Below, one piece after another: positions 1-9,265 of a stretch of 57,623 nt of DNA. Under the pieces are notes generated by a model. The model saw only the letters and a program-made list of their open reading frames with translations. It was not told the origin of the DNA and ran no database searches. The first letter of the stretch is position 1, and each line of letters opens with the position of its first letter. Source of the DNA: Sandaracinus sp. (lineage in GTDB: Bacteria; Myxococcota_A; Polyangia; Polyangiales; Houyiibacteriaceae); the NCBI GenBank assembly GCA_020633125.1, contig JACKEH010000023.1:1-57623 (forward strand), written 5' to 3'. A program made the position numbers and the translations under genes.

Positions 1-263
1 GGGCGGAGCGCGCCCAGGCGGATCACGTGTTGGGTTGCGCCGTCGGTGCCGAGCACGGGCGCGCCGAGCGCGTCGGGGGCTTCGCCGAAACACACCCGAC
101 CTCGGCCCGCGCCCGCGGTGCGAAAGACGACGGTGACGGAGGTCGGCGTGAGCGTCTGCAAGTAGGGCGTGCGCGCTTGGGCGCTCGCCGTGACCGGGAG
201 CAGGGTCGGGAGTGCGAGCGCGGTCACGAGCACGACCGCGAGGCAGAGCGGCAGGCGGCTCAT
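1..263 (-). CDS. Exported protein with FN3/purple-acid-phosphatase-like N-terminus (3' truncated by window)
   Basis: Only the first 87 codons are present; the gene runs off the left edge. The start is ATG at 263, and its ATGA overlaps the stop of the upstream TPR gene, so the two are probably translationally coupled. Residues 1-29 look like a Sec signal peptide ending in TASAQA. The following segment, TPYLQTLTPTSVTVVFRT with a later CFGEAP, resembles the beta-sandwich (FN3-like) domain that precedes metallophosphoesterase domains in purple acid phosphatases. The catalytic part would lie outside the window. The coding frame and start are read directly; the phosphatase assignment is an inference from a short N-terminal resemblance. 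Confidence 0.6.
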   Translation of the reverse strand, partial: MSRLPLCLAVVLVTALALPTLLPVTASAQARTPYLQTLTPTSVTVVFRTAGAGRGRVCFGEAPDALGAPVLGTDGATQHVIRLGALR

Positions 264-1123
264 CGGGCACCTCCACGAATCGACGGCGAGAGCACCGCGA
301 CGTGGCGCTCGGCTTCGGTCGCGTCGTCGGTGCGGCCGAGCGCGTGTGCGACGAGCGCCGCTTCGCGCCAAGCGCCGAGGGAAGGGCGCCGACGGGCACG
401 TGCGAAGGCGAGCTCGTGGGTTTGCGCGAGCTGCAGGGCGGCTTCGGCGCTGCGGCCGAGGAGCACGAGGAGCCGCGCGCGATGGAGACCCCGGCGAATC
501 GGGGCGAGACGGGGGGCCGCGTCGAGCGCTCGGAGCGCTTCGTCCGGCGCACCGACCCGTTCGAGCGACTCGACCAGGCGCCAGCGAACGAGCGCCGACT
601 CTCCCATCGTGGAGAGCGCTTCTCGGCACGCTCGCACCACTTCGCCGTCACGGTGAAGCGCGCGCAACGCGTCGATGCGACCCATCGCGCGCACGACGGT
701 CGGGGCTGCGTAGAAGGCCGCGGCCCAATCCTGCGCGGCACGCTCGTGCTCTCCGAGGTGGGCGAAGAGTCGAGCACGAAGGTCGTACGCGGCAGGGTCC
801 GAAGCACCCGCCAGGTGCGCGTCGAGGAGCGCCAGCGCCGCTTCGTCGTGGCCGCGAAGGGCCTCGGCTTCGGCGCGAAGGAGGCGCGTCGCGCTCGGGT
901 CACCGGTGAGCGCGTCGAGCACGTCGAGGTCGAGCAACGCTTCGTGGGCGCGTTCGGCGTCGAGCCAGAGCGCGACGCGAGAGCGTCGAAGCCGCGCATC
1001 GGTGGGCCGGGCCTCGATGGCCACGCTCACCTCCGCCAGATCCTCGTCGATCGGATCGTTCGCGCGCGCCGGCGCGGACACTCCGAGGGCGACGAGGACG
1101 GTCCACACCACCGTCCCTCGCAT
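260..1123 (-). CDS. Exported TPR-type tetratricopeptide protein
   Basis: 287 aa. The first 22 residues (n-region MRGT, hydrophobic VVWTVLVALGV, then SAPARA) form a signal peptide, so the protein is probably periplasmic. The rest is almost entirely alpha-helical, alanine- and leucine-rich, with degenerate TPR-like helix pairs (for example ARLFAHLGEHERAAQDWAAA and VESLERVGAPDEALRALDA). No enzymatic motif is visible. The gene overlaps the downstream exported FN3-like gene (stop/start ATGA at 260-263), which suggests a two-gene unit in which this protein acts as a scaffold for the second product. TPR identity is good; the exact role is unknown. Confidence 0.75.
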   Translation of the reverse strand: MRGTVVWTVLVALGVSAPARANDPIDEDLAEVSVAIEARPTDARLRRSRVALWLDAERAHEALLDLDVLDALTGDPSATRLLRAEAEALRGHDEAALALLDAHLAGASDPAAYDLRARLFAHLGEHERAAQDWAAAFYAAPTVVRAMGRIDALRALHRDGEVVRACREALSTMGESALVRWRLVESLERVGAPDEALRALDAAPRLAPIRRGLHRARLLVLLGRSAEAALQLAQTHELAFARARRRPSLGAWREAALVAHALGRTDDATEAERHVAVLSPSIRGGAR

Positions 1124-1228
1124 CGCCCAAGTGTCCGTCGTCGCTCGAAGGTGGGCAAGACGACCCGCGCAGGGTTGCCGAAGCGTGACGTGGGGCAGGC
1201 TCGTGTGAGGTGGCTTCGCGGCCCGAGC

Positions 1229-1873
1229 TCAGCGGAAGAACCGACGCGTCTCCATCTCGATGACGTCGAGCGAGCGCGTGAGCGCGTGATCGTCGTCGAC
1301 CTCGACCAAGGTCACGTTCGCGCGCCCGTGGCTCCATCGTCGCGAGCTCTCGACCGGGACGGTCTCGTCGCGGGTACCGTGAATGACGAGCACCGGGCAG
1401 GTCGGGGTCGGTTCTTCGACGTTCTCCCACGACTCGCGGAGAAACGCGTGGTGCACCGCGACGGGAGTGCCGGTCGCGTCCGGGATCGCGAGCTCGCCGT
1501 CGCGCTCCCATTGCAGCAAGGCGTCTTCGCCGAGCCGCTCCGTCCAGCGCTCGGCGAGCCGAAACCCCGGGCAGAGCAAGACGAGGCGGTCGACTCGCGC
1601 GGGGCGAAGCTCGGCCCAACGCGCCGCGAGCCACCCACCGAGCGAGGAGCCGATCAGACGCCATGGCTTGTTGCGGTCGCCGAGCTCGTCCATCGCGTCG
1701 AGGTGCGCGAGCATCGCGCGGTGGCTGAGCTTGGCGAAGCTCGGGCGGTTGAGGTCCGGAAGCCAGAGCTCGATGCCGGAGCGCGCGAAACGCTCTCGAA
1801 GCGCGAGGCCCTTCTTCGACGACGCGCTCGACGCGAAGCCGTGCAGATACGCGTAGCGGAAGTGCGTGTTCAC
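1229..1873 (-). CDS. YqiA/YcfP-type alpha/beta-fold esterase
   Basis: 214 aa, the usual length of the small YqiA/UPF0227 esterase family. The N-terminus carries the beta-strand and oxyanion-hole region (YAYLHGFASS). The nucleophile elbow is GSSLGGW, a GxSxG motif near residue 77. A C-terminal acid/His pair is visible in VLVIHGTRDETVP and DDDHAL. There is no signal peptide, so it should be a cytosolic serine hydrolase on short acyl esters. It stands alone, transcribed in the same direction as the acyl-CoA synthetase about 310 bp upstream. Family assignment is firm; the physiological substrate is not known. Confidence 0.85.
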   Translation of the reverse strand: MNTHFRYAYLHGFASSASSKKGLALRERFARSGIELWLPDLNRPSFAKLSHRAMLAHLDAMDELGDRNKPWRLIGSSLGGWLAARWAELRPARVDRLVLLCPGFRLAERWTERLGEDALLQWERDGELAIPDATGTPVAVHHAFLRESWENVEEPTPTCPVLVIHGTRDETVPVESSRRWSHGRANVTLVEVDDDHALTRSLDVIEMETRRFFR

Positions 1874-2185
1874 GCGCGAAGCCTACCGCGTCCTCGCGCG
1901 CGCCGCTTTCGTGCAGCCTGGTGCGCAGTTCTCCGCGCTTCGCGTGCACCGCGAAGCGAGTCCACGGCGCTCGCGCGCTCGAGGCGTGGGCGGGGTGTGG
2001 GCGGAGCGTCGGGAGGTCCAGCAGAAACCCGCGGCCTCCGTAGTGGCTGAGCGAAGCGAAGTCCGGAGGTGGTCGCCCTGCTCGACCGGACAGAGCGGAG
2101 CCCGCACCCCGCACACGCCGCCTCCTCGGTAGCCCTTCAGCTCACCGGGTCGTCGTTTCGTGCTTGCTCGACGTCACGGCGTCTC
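1874..2185. other. Intergenic stretch without a convincing gene
   Basis: 312 bases between the acyl-CoA synthetase stop (2186) and the esterase start (1873), both on the minus strand. Short open frames on both strands lack start-region signals, domain content or a consistent composition. I see no tRNA, tandem repeat or T-tailed hairpin here. Confidence 0.4.
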
Positions 2186-4063
2186 TCAGAGGCGGAAGCG
2201 GCCTTCGGTCACGTCGCCCCACGTCGTCGCGTCGAGCGGCAGGTAGCCGGCGTCGCTTCGCACGAAGAGTGGATCGGTGACCTGCGAAGGATCGACGCCT
2301 TCGTTGCGTAGGCCGTTCTTCTGAATCTTGAACGTGCCCGTCGTCGCGAGCGAGGAGAGCACCCGCACGAAACGTGGCTGCGCGTACGAGGGGAGCTCCT
2401 GCGCGGTCTTCCAGAACGCGTCGGCGTCGAAGGCCGACCCGGGCTCGAGCACCACCGCGGCCAGGCCGGCTTGGCCTTCGTTGCCAGGCACCCGCACGCC
2501 GACGACGGTCGCCTCGGCGATCGAGCTCGCGCTCGTGAGCACGTCGGCGACCTCGGCAGTGGAGACGTTCTCACCCTTCCAACGGTAGGTGTCGCCGATG
2601 CGGTCGACGAAATAGAAGAAGTCGTCTTCGTCGAAGCGAAGGAGATCGCCGCTGCGGAAGTAGCGGTCCCCCTTCAGAAAGACGTCGGTGAGCACCTTCT
2701 TCTGCGACGCGGACTCGTCGGTGTAGCCACGGAACTCGGTCGCGGGCGTGAGGGGGCGTTCGGGAAGGCGCACGAGCAGCTCGCCCACCTCGCCGCGCTC
2801 GCACGGAACGAAGAAGCCCCTCTCGTCGCGCAGGTGCTCGCCGCGCTCGACGTCGTAGCGGACGAGGGTCATCCACCCGGTGCGACGGAGCGGCACGTGC
2901 CCGACCGAGCCGACACGGCCGGTGAGGTTCACGATGAAGCCTGGTGCTTCGGTCGCGGCGTAGAACTCGCGAATCATCGGGATGCCGAAACGCTCTTGGA
3001 ACGCGGGCCAGACGTCCGGCCGCAGCCCGTTGCCGCCGGCGATGCGCAGCGGGTTGGGGCGCTCGAGCGGATGCTCGGGGGAAGCGAGCAGGTAGCGGCA
3101 GAGCTCGCCGATGTAGAGCATCGCCGTCGCACCGTAGCGGTGAACGTCGGGCCAGAACGCGCGCGCGGAGAAGCCGTCGCGAAGCGCCATCGGGGTGCCG
3201 GTGGTGAGGCAGGCGCCGCCGCCCAACATCAACGCGCTCGCGTGGTAGAGCGGGAGCACGCTGTAGAGCACGTCGCCCGGCTGAAACGCGAAGACCGCGT
3301 AGCCGAAGCCCGCGCCGGCGAGGACCGCGCGTGCATGCGAGATTCGGCAGGGCTTCGGCAGACCGGTGGTGCCCGACGTGTAGATGTAGACGAAGTCGCC
3401 TTCGTCGGTGGTGGGCGCGGGCGGGTAGGGGGTGCTCGGTGTACGTGCCAGCGCGTCGGTCGCGTCGTGCTCGTCGCTCGCGCGATCGACCCTCTGCAGG
3501 GCGTCGCCGTAGACGTGTACCGGAGGAAGGTCGTGCCCGTCGCGTCGCAACGCACGCAGAGGTTCCACCAGAGAGGCGTGCACGACGACGACACGGGCTT
3601 TGGCGCTCGTGATCGCGTGGTGGAGCGGGCGACCTTCGAGGTGCGTGTTGACGAGCGCGGCCGTCGCGCCGGCGCGTGTGGCGCCGAGGACCCAGCCGAA
3701 GTAGTCGGGCGCGTTCGGACCCAGGAGGGCGATCACGTCGCCACGCGCGACCCCGGCACGCTCGAGCATCCACGCGACGTCCGAGGTGCGCCGATCGAGG
3801 TCCGACCAGGTCCAGCACGTGTCGTCGTGCAGGAACGCGGTGCCGTTCGGATCGCGACGCGCGTTGCGGCGGGCGGCGCTCTCGAGCGTTCCTCCGAGCA
3901 AGGTTCGGACGAACCACGGGGCGGTGCCGGTCGCGACGGCCGGCAACGCGCTCAGTTCGGCGAGCCATGCGTCGCGAAAGGGGGCTCGAGATGCGCCACG
4001 CGCGACGTCTTGGGCGGTTTCGACGAGCGCGCGTGCGGTGCGGAAGGGCGCCAGGAAGTCCAT
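2186..4063 (-). CDS. Long-chain acyl-CoA synthetase (FATP/very-long-chain type)
   Basis: 625 aa from ATG at 4063 (MDFLAPFRTARAL); a longer in-frame extension to 4174 is compositionally unlike protein. It activates long-chain fatty acids to acyl-AMP and then acyl-CoA. The AMP-binding P-loop is YIYTSGTTGLPKP, the adenine site is FYAATEAPG, and the hinge region is YFRSGDLLRFDEDDFFYFVDR followed by the A8-type stretch DTYRWKGENVSTAEV. The FYAATE and VGSVGHVP segments and the length match the fatty-acid-transport-protein-like (SLC27-like) bacterial synthetases more than classical FadD. No signal peptide is seen. It is monocistronic here. Confidence 0.92.
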   Translation of the reverse strand: MDFLAPFRTARALVETAQDVARGASRAPFRDAWLAELSALPAVATGTAPWFVRTLLGGTLESAARRNARRDPNGTAFLHDDTCWTWSDLDRRTSDVAWMLERAGVARGDVIALLGPNAPDYFGWVLGATRAGATAALVNTHLEGRPLHHAITSAKARVVVVHASLVEPLRALRRDGHDLPPVHVYGDALQRVDRASDEHDATDALARTPSTPYPPAPTTDEGDFVYIYTSGTTGLPKPCRISHARAVLAGAGFGYAVFAFQPGDVLYSVLPLYHASALMLGGGACLTTGTPMALRDGFSARAFWPDVHRYGATAMLYIGELCRYLLASPEHPLERPNPLRIAGGNGLRPDVWPAFQERFGIPMIREFYAATEAPGFIVNLTGRVGSVGHVPLRRTGWMTLVRYDVERGEHLRDERGFFVPCERGEVGELLVRLPERPLTPATEFRGYTDESASQKKVLTDVFLKGDRYFRSGDLLRFDEDDFFYFVDRIGDTYRWKGENVSTAEVADVLTSASSIAEATVVGVRVPGNEGQAGLAAVVLEPGSAFDADAFWKTAQELPSYAQPRFVRVLSSLATTGTFKIQKNGLRNEGVDPSQVTDPLFVRSDAGYLPLDATTWGDVTEGRFRL

Positions 4064-4314
4064 CGGTCGCGCGAGGGTAGCGCGGTCCTTTCGGGCGCGT
4101 CGCGCTCGGGTGGCGATCGCGCCAGCACGGGCCACCCAGCACGACACCTCGACCGCGCTTCGGCCTTCGCCCACGCGCCGTCGGTGCGTGTGTGAGACGA
4201 AGTGCCGCGGTGGAAAAGTGAATGGTGTTGCGTCCGTGGGGCCCCCGACACGACGTCCACGGACCTCGAGCGCGGGGCATCCTCGTGGTCATGTGACACA
4301 CGCTTTGGACGACG

Positions 4315-5668
4315 ATGCTCTCGCTCTCGTGTCTGCTCGCGGTCGGTTGCGGCAAGGACGAGAAGGGGCCCTGCACGTTGGGCTCGAACGACGGCTGCGA
4401 CGACGGTTTGGTCTGCGAAGAGGTGGTGGGCGGCGAGAACGCCTGCTTCGGACCGGTGACGGTCGAAGGCCGCGTCTTCGACACCGCGGACGACTCCGGA
4501 ATCGGAGGCGCGACGGTGGTCGCGCTCGACGCGAACGGCGGCGCGCGCAGCACCGTGGTGCGCAGCGCGGCCGACGGGACGTACTCGCTGCCGGTGCCGA
4601 CGCGGCGCGACGCCGAAGGGGCGCCCGTGGACGACGCGGTGACGCTTCGCGTGTCCGCCTCGGGCTACCAGACCTTTCCCACCGCGCCTCGCACCGCGCT
4701 TCCGCTTCAGCTCGGCGACGCCGTCGCGAGCGACGACGGCTACGTGCTCATGAACGCGACCTCGGACGTCGGGTTGATCTCGCTCGCGACCGCGGGCGGC
4801 ACGATCGAAGGCGTCGTGGACGGGCCGATCGAGCTCGTCGGCGGTGTGCTCGTCGTGGCGGAGCAAGGCGGCGTCGCGGTGTCCAGCGCGGTCACCGGAT
4901 CGGACGGCGACTTCGTGCTCTTCAACGTGCCGAACGGCAGCACGAACGTGGCGGGCTATCGCGCCGGGCTCGTCGTGACGCCGGAGAGCGTGGACGCGAC
5001 GGGCGCGGTCACGGGCGTGGTGCTCGGGGGCAGCGCCGACGGTGTCGCGAACGTCTCGGGCTCGGTGAACATCGTCGCCGGGCGGTTCGGTCGCGAGCGT
5101 GATCCTCGCCGTCGCGTCGACCTTCGACGCCGACGCGGCGCGCGGCGAAACTCCCGCGGGGTTGCGGGTCGCCAACGTCACGGGCGCGTTCACCTTCGAA
5201 GGCGTGCCGCCGGGACGCTACGCGGTGCTCGCGGCGTTCGAGAACGACGGCCTCGTGCGTGACCCCGACACCAGCATCGCGGGCACCGACATCGTGTTCG
5301 TCGACGTGGCCGGTGCGGACGTGACGCTCGACACCAGCTTCAAGGTGACCGAGGCGCTCGCGGTTCGTTCGCCGGGCGCGGCAGGCGTGGAGACGGTCGG
5401 CGCGGGCGACCCGACCTTCACGTGGGCCGACGACTCGAGCGAGGACGGCTACGAGCTCGTCGTGGTCGACGCGTTCGGCGACGTCGTGCACACGGCGGAC
5501 GTCGGGGGCGTCAGCGGCAGCGCCGACGTGACCTACACGTGGAGCGGCGCCGCGCTCGAGGCCGGCATGATCTACCAGTTCCGCGCGAAGAGCTTCCGCG
5601 AGCGCGCCGCCCGCACGTACATCAGCGCCACCGAAGACCTGCGCGGGGTGTTTCTCTACCAACCCTGA
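4315..5668 (+). pseudogene. Frameshifted lipoprotein with carboxypeptidase-regulatory-like repeats
   Basis: Two overlapping frames form one protein. Frame 1 (from ATG 4315) reads to about codon 256, and frame 2 continues to the stop at 5668. Both halves have matching beta-sandwich content (VEGRVFDTADDSGIGGATVVA; GAFTFEGVPPGRYAVLAAF), typical of carboxypeptidase-regulatory/SpaA-like repeats. Reading passes cleanly from SVNIVAG to GSVASVILAV if one G is removed from the GGG run at 5080-5082. The start MLSLSCLLAVGC is a short lipoprotein signal with Cys12, followed by a Cys-rich linker. An in-frame TGA at 4294 excludes a longer N-terminus. This is either a recent one-base insertion or a sequencing error, because no other damage is visible. 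Confidence 0.75.
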
Positions 5669-5688
5669 GCGAACGATCGCGCATGAAG

Positions 5689-5720
5689 AACGCGTCGGGC
5701 CTTCCCCCGGCGCGTTTTTT
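5689..5720 (+). terminator. Intrinsic terminator after the frameshifted lipoprotein gene
   Basis: The stem AACGCG-T-CGGG pairs with CCCG-G-CGCGTT around a short CCTTCC loop and runs directly into TTTTTT. It begins 20 bases after the stop at 5668. Confidence 0.7.
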
Positions 5721-5778
5721 CGTCGGTGGAAGCCACGCGGCGGACGCCCCGCGCACGACCCCGCGTATGCTCCGCGCG

Positions 5779-6318
5779 ATGCGATGGCTGCTCGTTCTCG
5801 CGCTCGTCGGACTGTGGGCATGCGGTGCGAGCCCACCCCCGCTCGAAGCGCACGAACGCGCGTTCGCGGCCGAGCGTGGGGTGGTCGCGATCGACGGGCT
5901 GCGCTGCGAGCTGCCAGTCGAGCGTTTCGTCGCCGTCGAGGCGCGCTTCGAGCACGCGACGATCTTTCTCGAAGCCGCCCCGATGGGGGCGTCGCTCGAG
6001 AGCTTGGCCGACGACGAGGCCGAGACCCTCGCGCTCACCACCGGCGCGGAGGTTTCACGTGCGCGAGCGTTCGTGGGCGCGCGGCCCGCGGTCGCGCTCA
6101 CGGCGGGCGCGCGGCACTCCCTCGTCGCGATGACGACGCCGTGGCGCGTCTTGCGAGCGCGTGGGGATCGCGGCGTCGCCCTCGGCGAAGGGGAGGCGCG
6201 GCTCGGCGACTTGCGCTTCGTGCCGCCAGGGTCGGTGCGCGAGGTGATCCTTCGCGGCGCCGCCGAGGTGCTCACGCTTCGGCCCGGCGAGCCTTTGCCG
6301 GCCGAATGCGACGAATGA
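5779..6318 (+). CDS. Putative lipoprotein of unknown function
   Basis: 179 aa from ATG 5779 (MRWLLVLALVGLWACG). A second ATG four codons upstream at 5767 is possible. The signal peptide ends in a lipobox LWAC, so the protein should be lipid-anchored. The remainder mixes short strands and helices (AVEARFEHATIFLEAAP, LGDLRFVPPGSVREVIL) with a Cys in LRCELP and a C-terminal ECDE. I recognise no domain. It follows a strong terminator and faces the small Cys-rich lipoprotein gene on the other strand. The lipoprotein nature is well supported; the function is unknown. Confidence 0.7.
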   Translation: MRWLLVLALVGLWACGASPPPLEAHERAFAAERGVVAIDGLRCELPVERFVAVEARFEHATIFLEAAPMGASLESLADDEAETLALTTGAEVSRARAFVGARPAVALTAGARHSLVAMTTPWRVLRARGDRGVALGEGEARLGDLRFVPPGSVREVILRGAAEVLTLRPGEPLPAECDE

Positions 6319-6331
6319 CGTGAAACGCCAA

Positions 6332-6360
6332 CTGCCAGCCCCACGTCGTGGAGCTGGCAG
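6332..6360. terminator. Hairpin between convergent lipoprotein genes
   Basis: CTGCCAGC with an inner CCACG pairs with CGTGG and GCTGGCAG, between the ends of two convergent genes (6318 and 6420). There is no T-tract, so it may terminate weakly or only protect 3' ends. Confidence 0.4.
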
Positions 6361-6419
6361 CCGTGAGCACCGTCGCGCGGCGTTCCGTGAGCGGCGCGTC
6401 GTGAGCGCCGTCGCGGCGC

Positions 6420-6707
6420 TCAGCGCGCGCAGTAGGGGACGTAGTCGCCTTCGCAGGTCGGCGCGCCGTTCGGTCCACACGTCGGCTGACCACCGCCCGG
6501 GCACACGACCTGGGACTCGTTGGCGAGGACACACGCCTCGACGTCGTGGCCGGGCGTGGCGCACACGAGCATGCGCTGGTCGTCCGGGTCGTCTTCGAGG
6601 TGAAGGTCTTGGCAGGCGGGCTGGCATCCGTCGCCGCTGATGCGGTCGATGCCGTCGCTGCAACCGACGAGGGAGAGAAGGGCGAAGAGAGCGAGGATGC
6701 TGCGCAT
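6420..6707 (-). CDS. Small cysteine-rich lipoprotein
   Basis: 95 aa. The N-terminus MRSILALFALLSLVGCS is a clear lipoprotein signal (lipobox LVGC, Cys16). The mature part contains eight further cysteines (in CQPAC, LVCATPG, EACVL, VVCPGG, PTCGP, PTCEG and YCAR), enough for four disulfides, and is acidic (HLEDDPDD). I do not recognise the family. Small Cys-rich lipoproteins of this sort are frequent in myxobacteria, usually without assigned function. It lies upstream of the amidase on the same strand, separated by 135 bp that contains two hairpins. Confidence 0.75.
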   Translation of the reverse strand: MRSILALFALLSLVGCSDGIDRISGDGCQPACQDLHLEDDPDDQRMLVCATPGHDVEACVLANESQVVCPGGGQPTCGPNGAPTCEGDYVPYCAR

Positions 6708-6773
6708 GGTGTCCCGGAGTCTGCGAGGTCTGAAGTCGTCGGCGGTGGAGTCGGTCGCGAACGCTCGAGAGCG

Positions 6774-6813
6774 AACGACGCTCGTCGTTCCTCCCCCGCA
6801 GGTCCTGCGGGAG
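6774..6813. terminator. Two adjacent hairpins between amidase and lipoprotein genes
   Basis: GAACGAC/GTCGTTC (6774-6791) and CCGCAGG/CCTGCGG with CTC/GAG flanks (6791-6813) lie side by side downstream of the amidase stop. Neither has a clear T-run, so the terminator role is tentative. Confidence 0.35.
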
Positions 6814-6842
6814 AACGCCGCCCGCGGTCTACCCCAAGGCCG

Positions 6843-8336
6843 TCACGAGGCCAAGCCCGCGTGGTTCGGAGCCCGGCGGGCGGCCCACGGGCGCGCCTTT
6901 TCGAGCTGCGCCGCGAGCCGGAAGAGCGTCGCCTCGTCGCCGAAACGCGCGGTGAACATCGTGCCGATCGGCAGGTTCTCGGCGTTCCAGAAGAGCGGCA
7001 CGTTCATCGAGGGCTGACCCGTGAAGTTCGCGACCGGCGTGAAGGGGATGAACGCGAAGACGTCGCGCAGCGTGCGCTCCAGCAGGCCCGGCAGCTTCAG
7101 CGCGCCACGCAGGTTCAGGGCCTTCACGAAGTCCTGCACCTTGCCTTCGAGGCCCTTCGGACGGAGCGCACCGACCTCGAGCGGCGGACGGCCCAGGGTC
7201 GGCGTGAGGATCACGTCGTAGTCCCCGAGGCGATGCGCGAGCCGTCTCGTCTCCGTCTGCAGGTCGCGAATCGCGAGCAAGGTGGTGGCGCCGTCGAACG
7301 AGCGACCCATCTGAGCGCCCAGCCAGGTCGCGGTTTCGAAGTCGGCGGGTCGCGCCTTCTTCCCGAGCCGTCGCGCGCCTTCGTCGATCTCCGCCGCGGT
7401 GTTCGCGCTCACGACGGTGAAGAAGCTCCGCGTGAGGTGCTCGCGATCGTGCTGCGGGCGGACCTCTTCCACGTCGTGGCCGAGCTCTTCGAGCAGCTTC
7501 GCGGCGTCCTTCACGGCGGCGATGCAGTCGGGGTGCACGTCGCCGAGCATCGCGGCCTCCCAATGGAAGCCGATGCGAAGGCGCCCCGGCTCGCGGGTGG
7601 TCTCTTCGAGGAAGGGACGCGTCACCGTCGGCGCGTGGTAAGGCGCGTAGGGCTCGGCGCCGATCGTCGCGTCGAGCGCGGCCGCGCTGTCGCGCACGCT
7701 GCGGCTGAGCACGTGCTCGATCGCGAAGCCACTCCAGCCTTCGCTCGCGGTGGGCCCGGTCGGGGTACGTGCGCGGGTCGGCTTGAGGCCGAAGATGCCG
7801 CAGCACGACGCGGGGATTCGAATCGAACCGCCGCCGTCACCGCCATGCGCCATGGGGACGATGCCCGCGCCGACCGCCGAGCCGCTGCCGCCCGAGCTGC
7901 CGCCAGGCGTGCGCTCGAGCTTCCACGGGTTGCGGGTCGGGCCGTGCAGATCGGTCTCCGTCACCGGCAGGAGCCCGAGCTCCGGCGTGGCCGTCTTCGC
8001 GACCGCGACGAGTCCCGCCTTTCGGTAGCGGACGTAGAGCTCGCTGTCGCGATCGGCGGGCATGCCCGCGAAGAAACGCGAGCCGCTCGAGGTCGGCACG
8101 CCACGCACCGTCTGAAGCAGATCCTTCAGCAAGAAGGGCACGCCCTGAAAGGGGCCCGTCGAGGGCTGCGCCGCGCGCGCTTGCTCGTACATCGGGTGCA
8201 CCACGCAGTTCAGGCGCGGGTTCACGCGCTCGATGCGGGCGATGCACTCCTCGACGAGCTCGGAAGACTTCACGTCTCCCTTCTTCACCAGCTCGGCCAG
8301 ACCCAAGGCGTCGTAGTCGTCGTACTGCGCGAACAT
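6843..8336 (-). CDS. Amidase-signature family amidase
   Basis: 497 aa, a normal length for amidase-signature enzymes, which hydrolyse amide (occasionally ester) bonds. The Ser-cisSer-Lys triad is complete: Lys71 in FLLKDLL, cis-Ser147 in GGSSGGS and nucleophile Ser171 in GGDGGGSIRIPAS. The spacing of 24 between the two serines matches fatty acid amide hydrolase. The segment GIFGLKPTRAR follows as expected. There is no signal peptide. Gln-loop features of GatA are not evident and there are no gatB/gatC neighbours, so a stand-alone catabolic amidase is more likely than an Asp/Glu-tRNA amidotransferase subunit. The substrate cannot be read from sequence. Confidence 0.92.
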   Translation of the reverse strand: MFAQYDDYDALGLAELVKKGDVKSSELVEECIARIERVNPRLNCVVHPMYEQARAAQPSTGPFQGVPFLLKDLLQTVRGVPTSSGSRFFAGMPADRDSELYVRYRKAGLVAVAKTATPELGLLPVTETDLHGPTRNPWKLERTPGGSSGGSGSAVGAGIVPMAHGGDGGGSIRIPASCCGIFGLKPTRARTPTGPTASEGWSGFAIEHVLSRSVRDSAAALDATIGAEPYAPYHAPTVTRPFLEETTREPGRLRIGFHWEAAMLGDVHPDCIAAVKDAAKLLEELGHDVEEVRPQHDREHLTRSFFTVVSANTAAEIDEGARRLGKKARPADFETATWLGAQMGRSFDGATTLLAIRDLQTETRRLAHRLGDYDVILTPTLGRPPLEVGALRPKGLEGKVQDFVKALNLRGALKLPGLLERTLRDVFAFIPFTPVANFTGQPSMNVPLFWNAENLPIGTMFTARFGDEATLFRLAAQLEKARPWAARRAPNHAGLAS

Positions 8337-8451
8337 GCGCGCGAGGGTACACGCTCCGGAGCCGGAAACGGGGCCGTGGAACCGACGGCGGTACGCTCGG
8401 CGCGGCGTGGAACGGAAGCCGCGCGCTCGGCCGGTGTCGAAGAGAGCGCGC

Positions 8452-9207
8452 TCAGCGCGGCGCGACCGCGTCGACCTCTCGAAGGTGGGTGTCCACGAGG
8501 TGGGTCAAAACGTCCGGGACCTCGAGCATCGGCGTGTGCCCGACCTCGTGCAGCTTCGCGAAGGCGACGTCGGGCAGACGCTCGGCGAGCTCTTCGCAGC
8601 TCGCCAGGAAGGCATGGTCGCGTCGCCCGACCACGACCAGCGAGGGCGCGCGAAGCGAAGCGAGGGCGTGAACGGTCTCGGGTTGATCGGCGATCGCGCG
8701 AAGCATCGCGTGAAGTGCGACCGGGTGGACGTGCGTGGGTCGGGGAAGCGGCTTGCGCGCGAGCCCCATCTGCTTCCGCGCGCGGCTCAACAGGCGACGC
8801 CAGGTCGGGCGCGGAGGGTCGAGCTCGCGACGCCGCGCGCTCGTGGCGACCAACACGAGCGCACGCAAGCGCTCGGGAAAGTCGACCGCGAAGCGCAACG
8901 CGATCATGCCTCCGAGCGAGTGGCCGAGGACGTCGACACGATCGAGGCCGAGGGCGTCGAGCAGCGCCACGAGGTCACGCGCGAGGGTCGGCATCGCGTA
9001 GTCCTCCACCCGCTCGCAGCCCGTCGAGCGGCCGTGGCCTCGAAGGTGGAAGAGCACCACCGGACGCGTCGCGCTCCAGCGTTCGGCGAGCGGGCGCCAC
9101 TCGTGAAGCCCACCCGTGTAGCCGTGCACCACGACCAAGGGCACGCCCTTCGTGGGGCCGAGGCGCTCGACCTCGAGCTCCACCCCGCTCTGCAGAGAGA
9201 CCTGCAC
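8452..9207 (-). CDS. Alpha/beta hydrolase
   Basis: 251 aa, with the start set at GTG 9207 because the frame upstream shows no protein-like composition and no ATG. The first strand begins VQVSLQSGVELEVERLG, followed by VVVHGYTGG (oxyanion hole). The nucleophile elbow is VLGHSLGGMIAL (Ser near residue 92), the acid is in VVVGRRDHAFLA, and the catalytic His is in EVGHTPMLEVP. The lid contains RPTWRRLLSRARKQMG. No signal peptide is present. It belongs to the large esterase/lactonase/epoxide-hydrolase-like group and its substrate is not predictable. The next gene upstream (9266) is transcribed the same way, 58 bp apart. Confidence 0.88.
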   Translation of the reverse strand: MQVSLQSGVELEVERLGPTKGVPLVVVHGYTGGLHEWRPLAERWSATRPVVLFHLRGHGRSTGCERVEDYAMPTLARDLVALLDALGLDRVDVLGHSLGGMIALRFAVDFPERLRALVLVATSARRRELDPPRPTWRRLLSRARKQMGLARKPLPRPTHVHPVALHAMLRAIADQPETVHALASLRAPSLVVVGRRDHAFLASCEELAERLPDVAFAKLHEVGHTPMLEVPDVLTHLVDTHLREVDAVAPR

Positions 9208-9265
9208 GCGCGAGGTGGTACCAGCCGCGGCGTGCGCTGACGAGCGCTCGGATCTTCGCGTCGTG

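Noticed and set aside
2069..2311. Small plus-strand frame between esterase and acyl-CoA synthetase
   Set aside because: Overlaps the 3' end of the synthetase, with no domain, ribosome-binding site or conserved feature.
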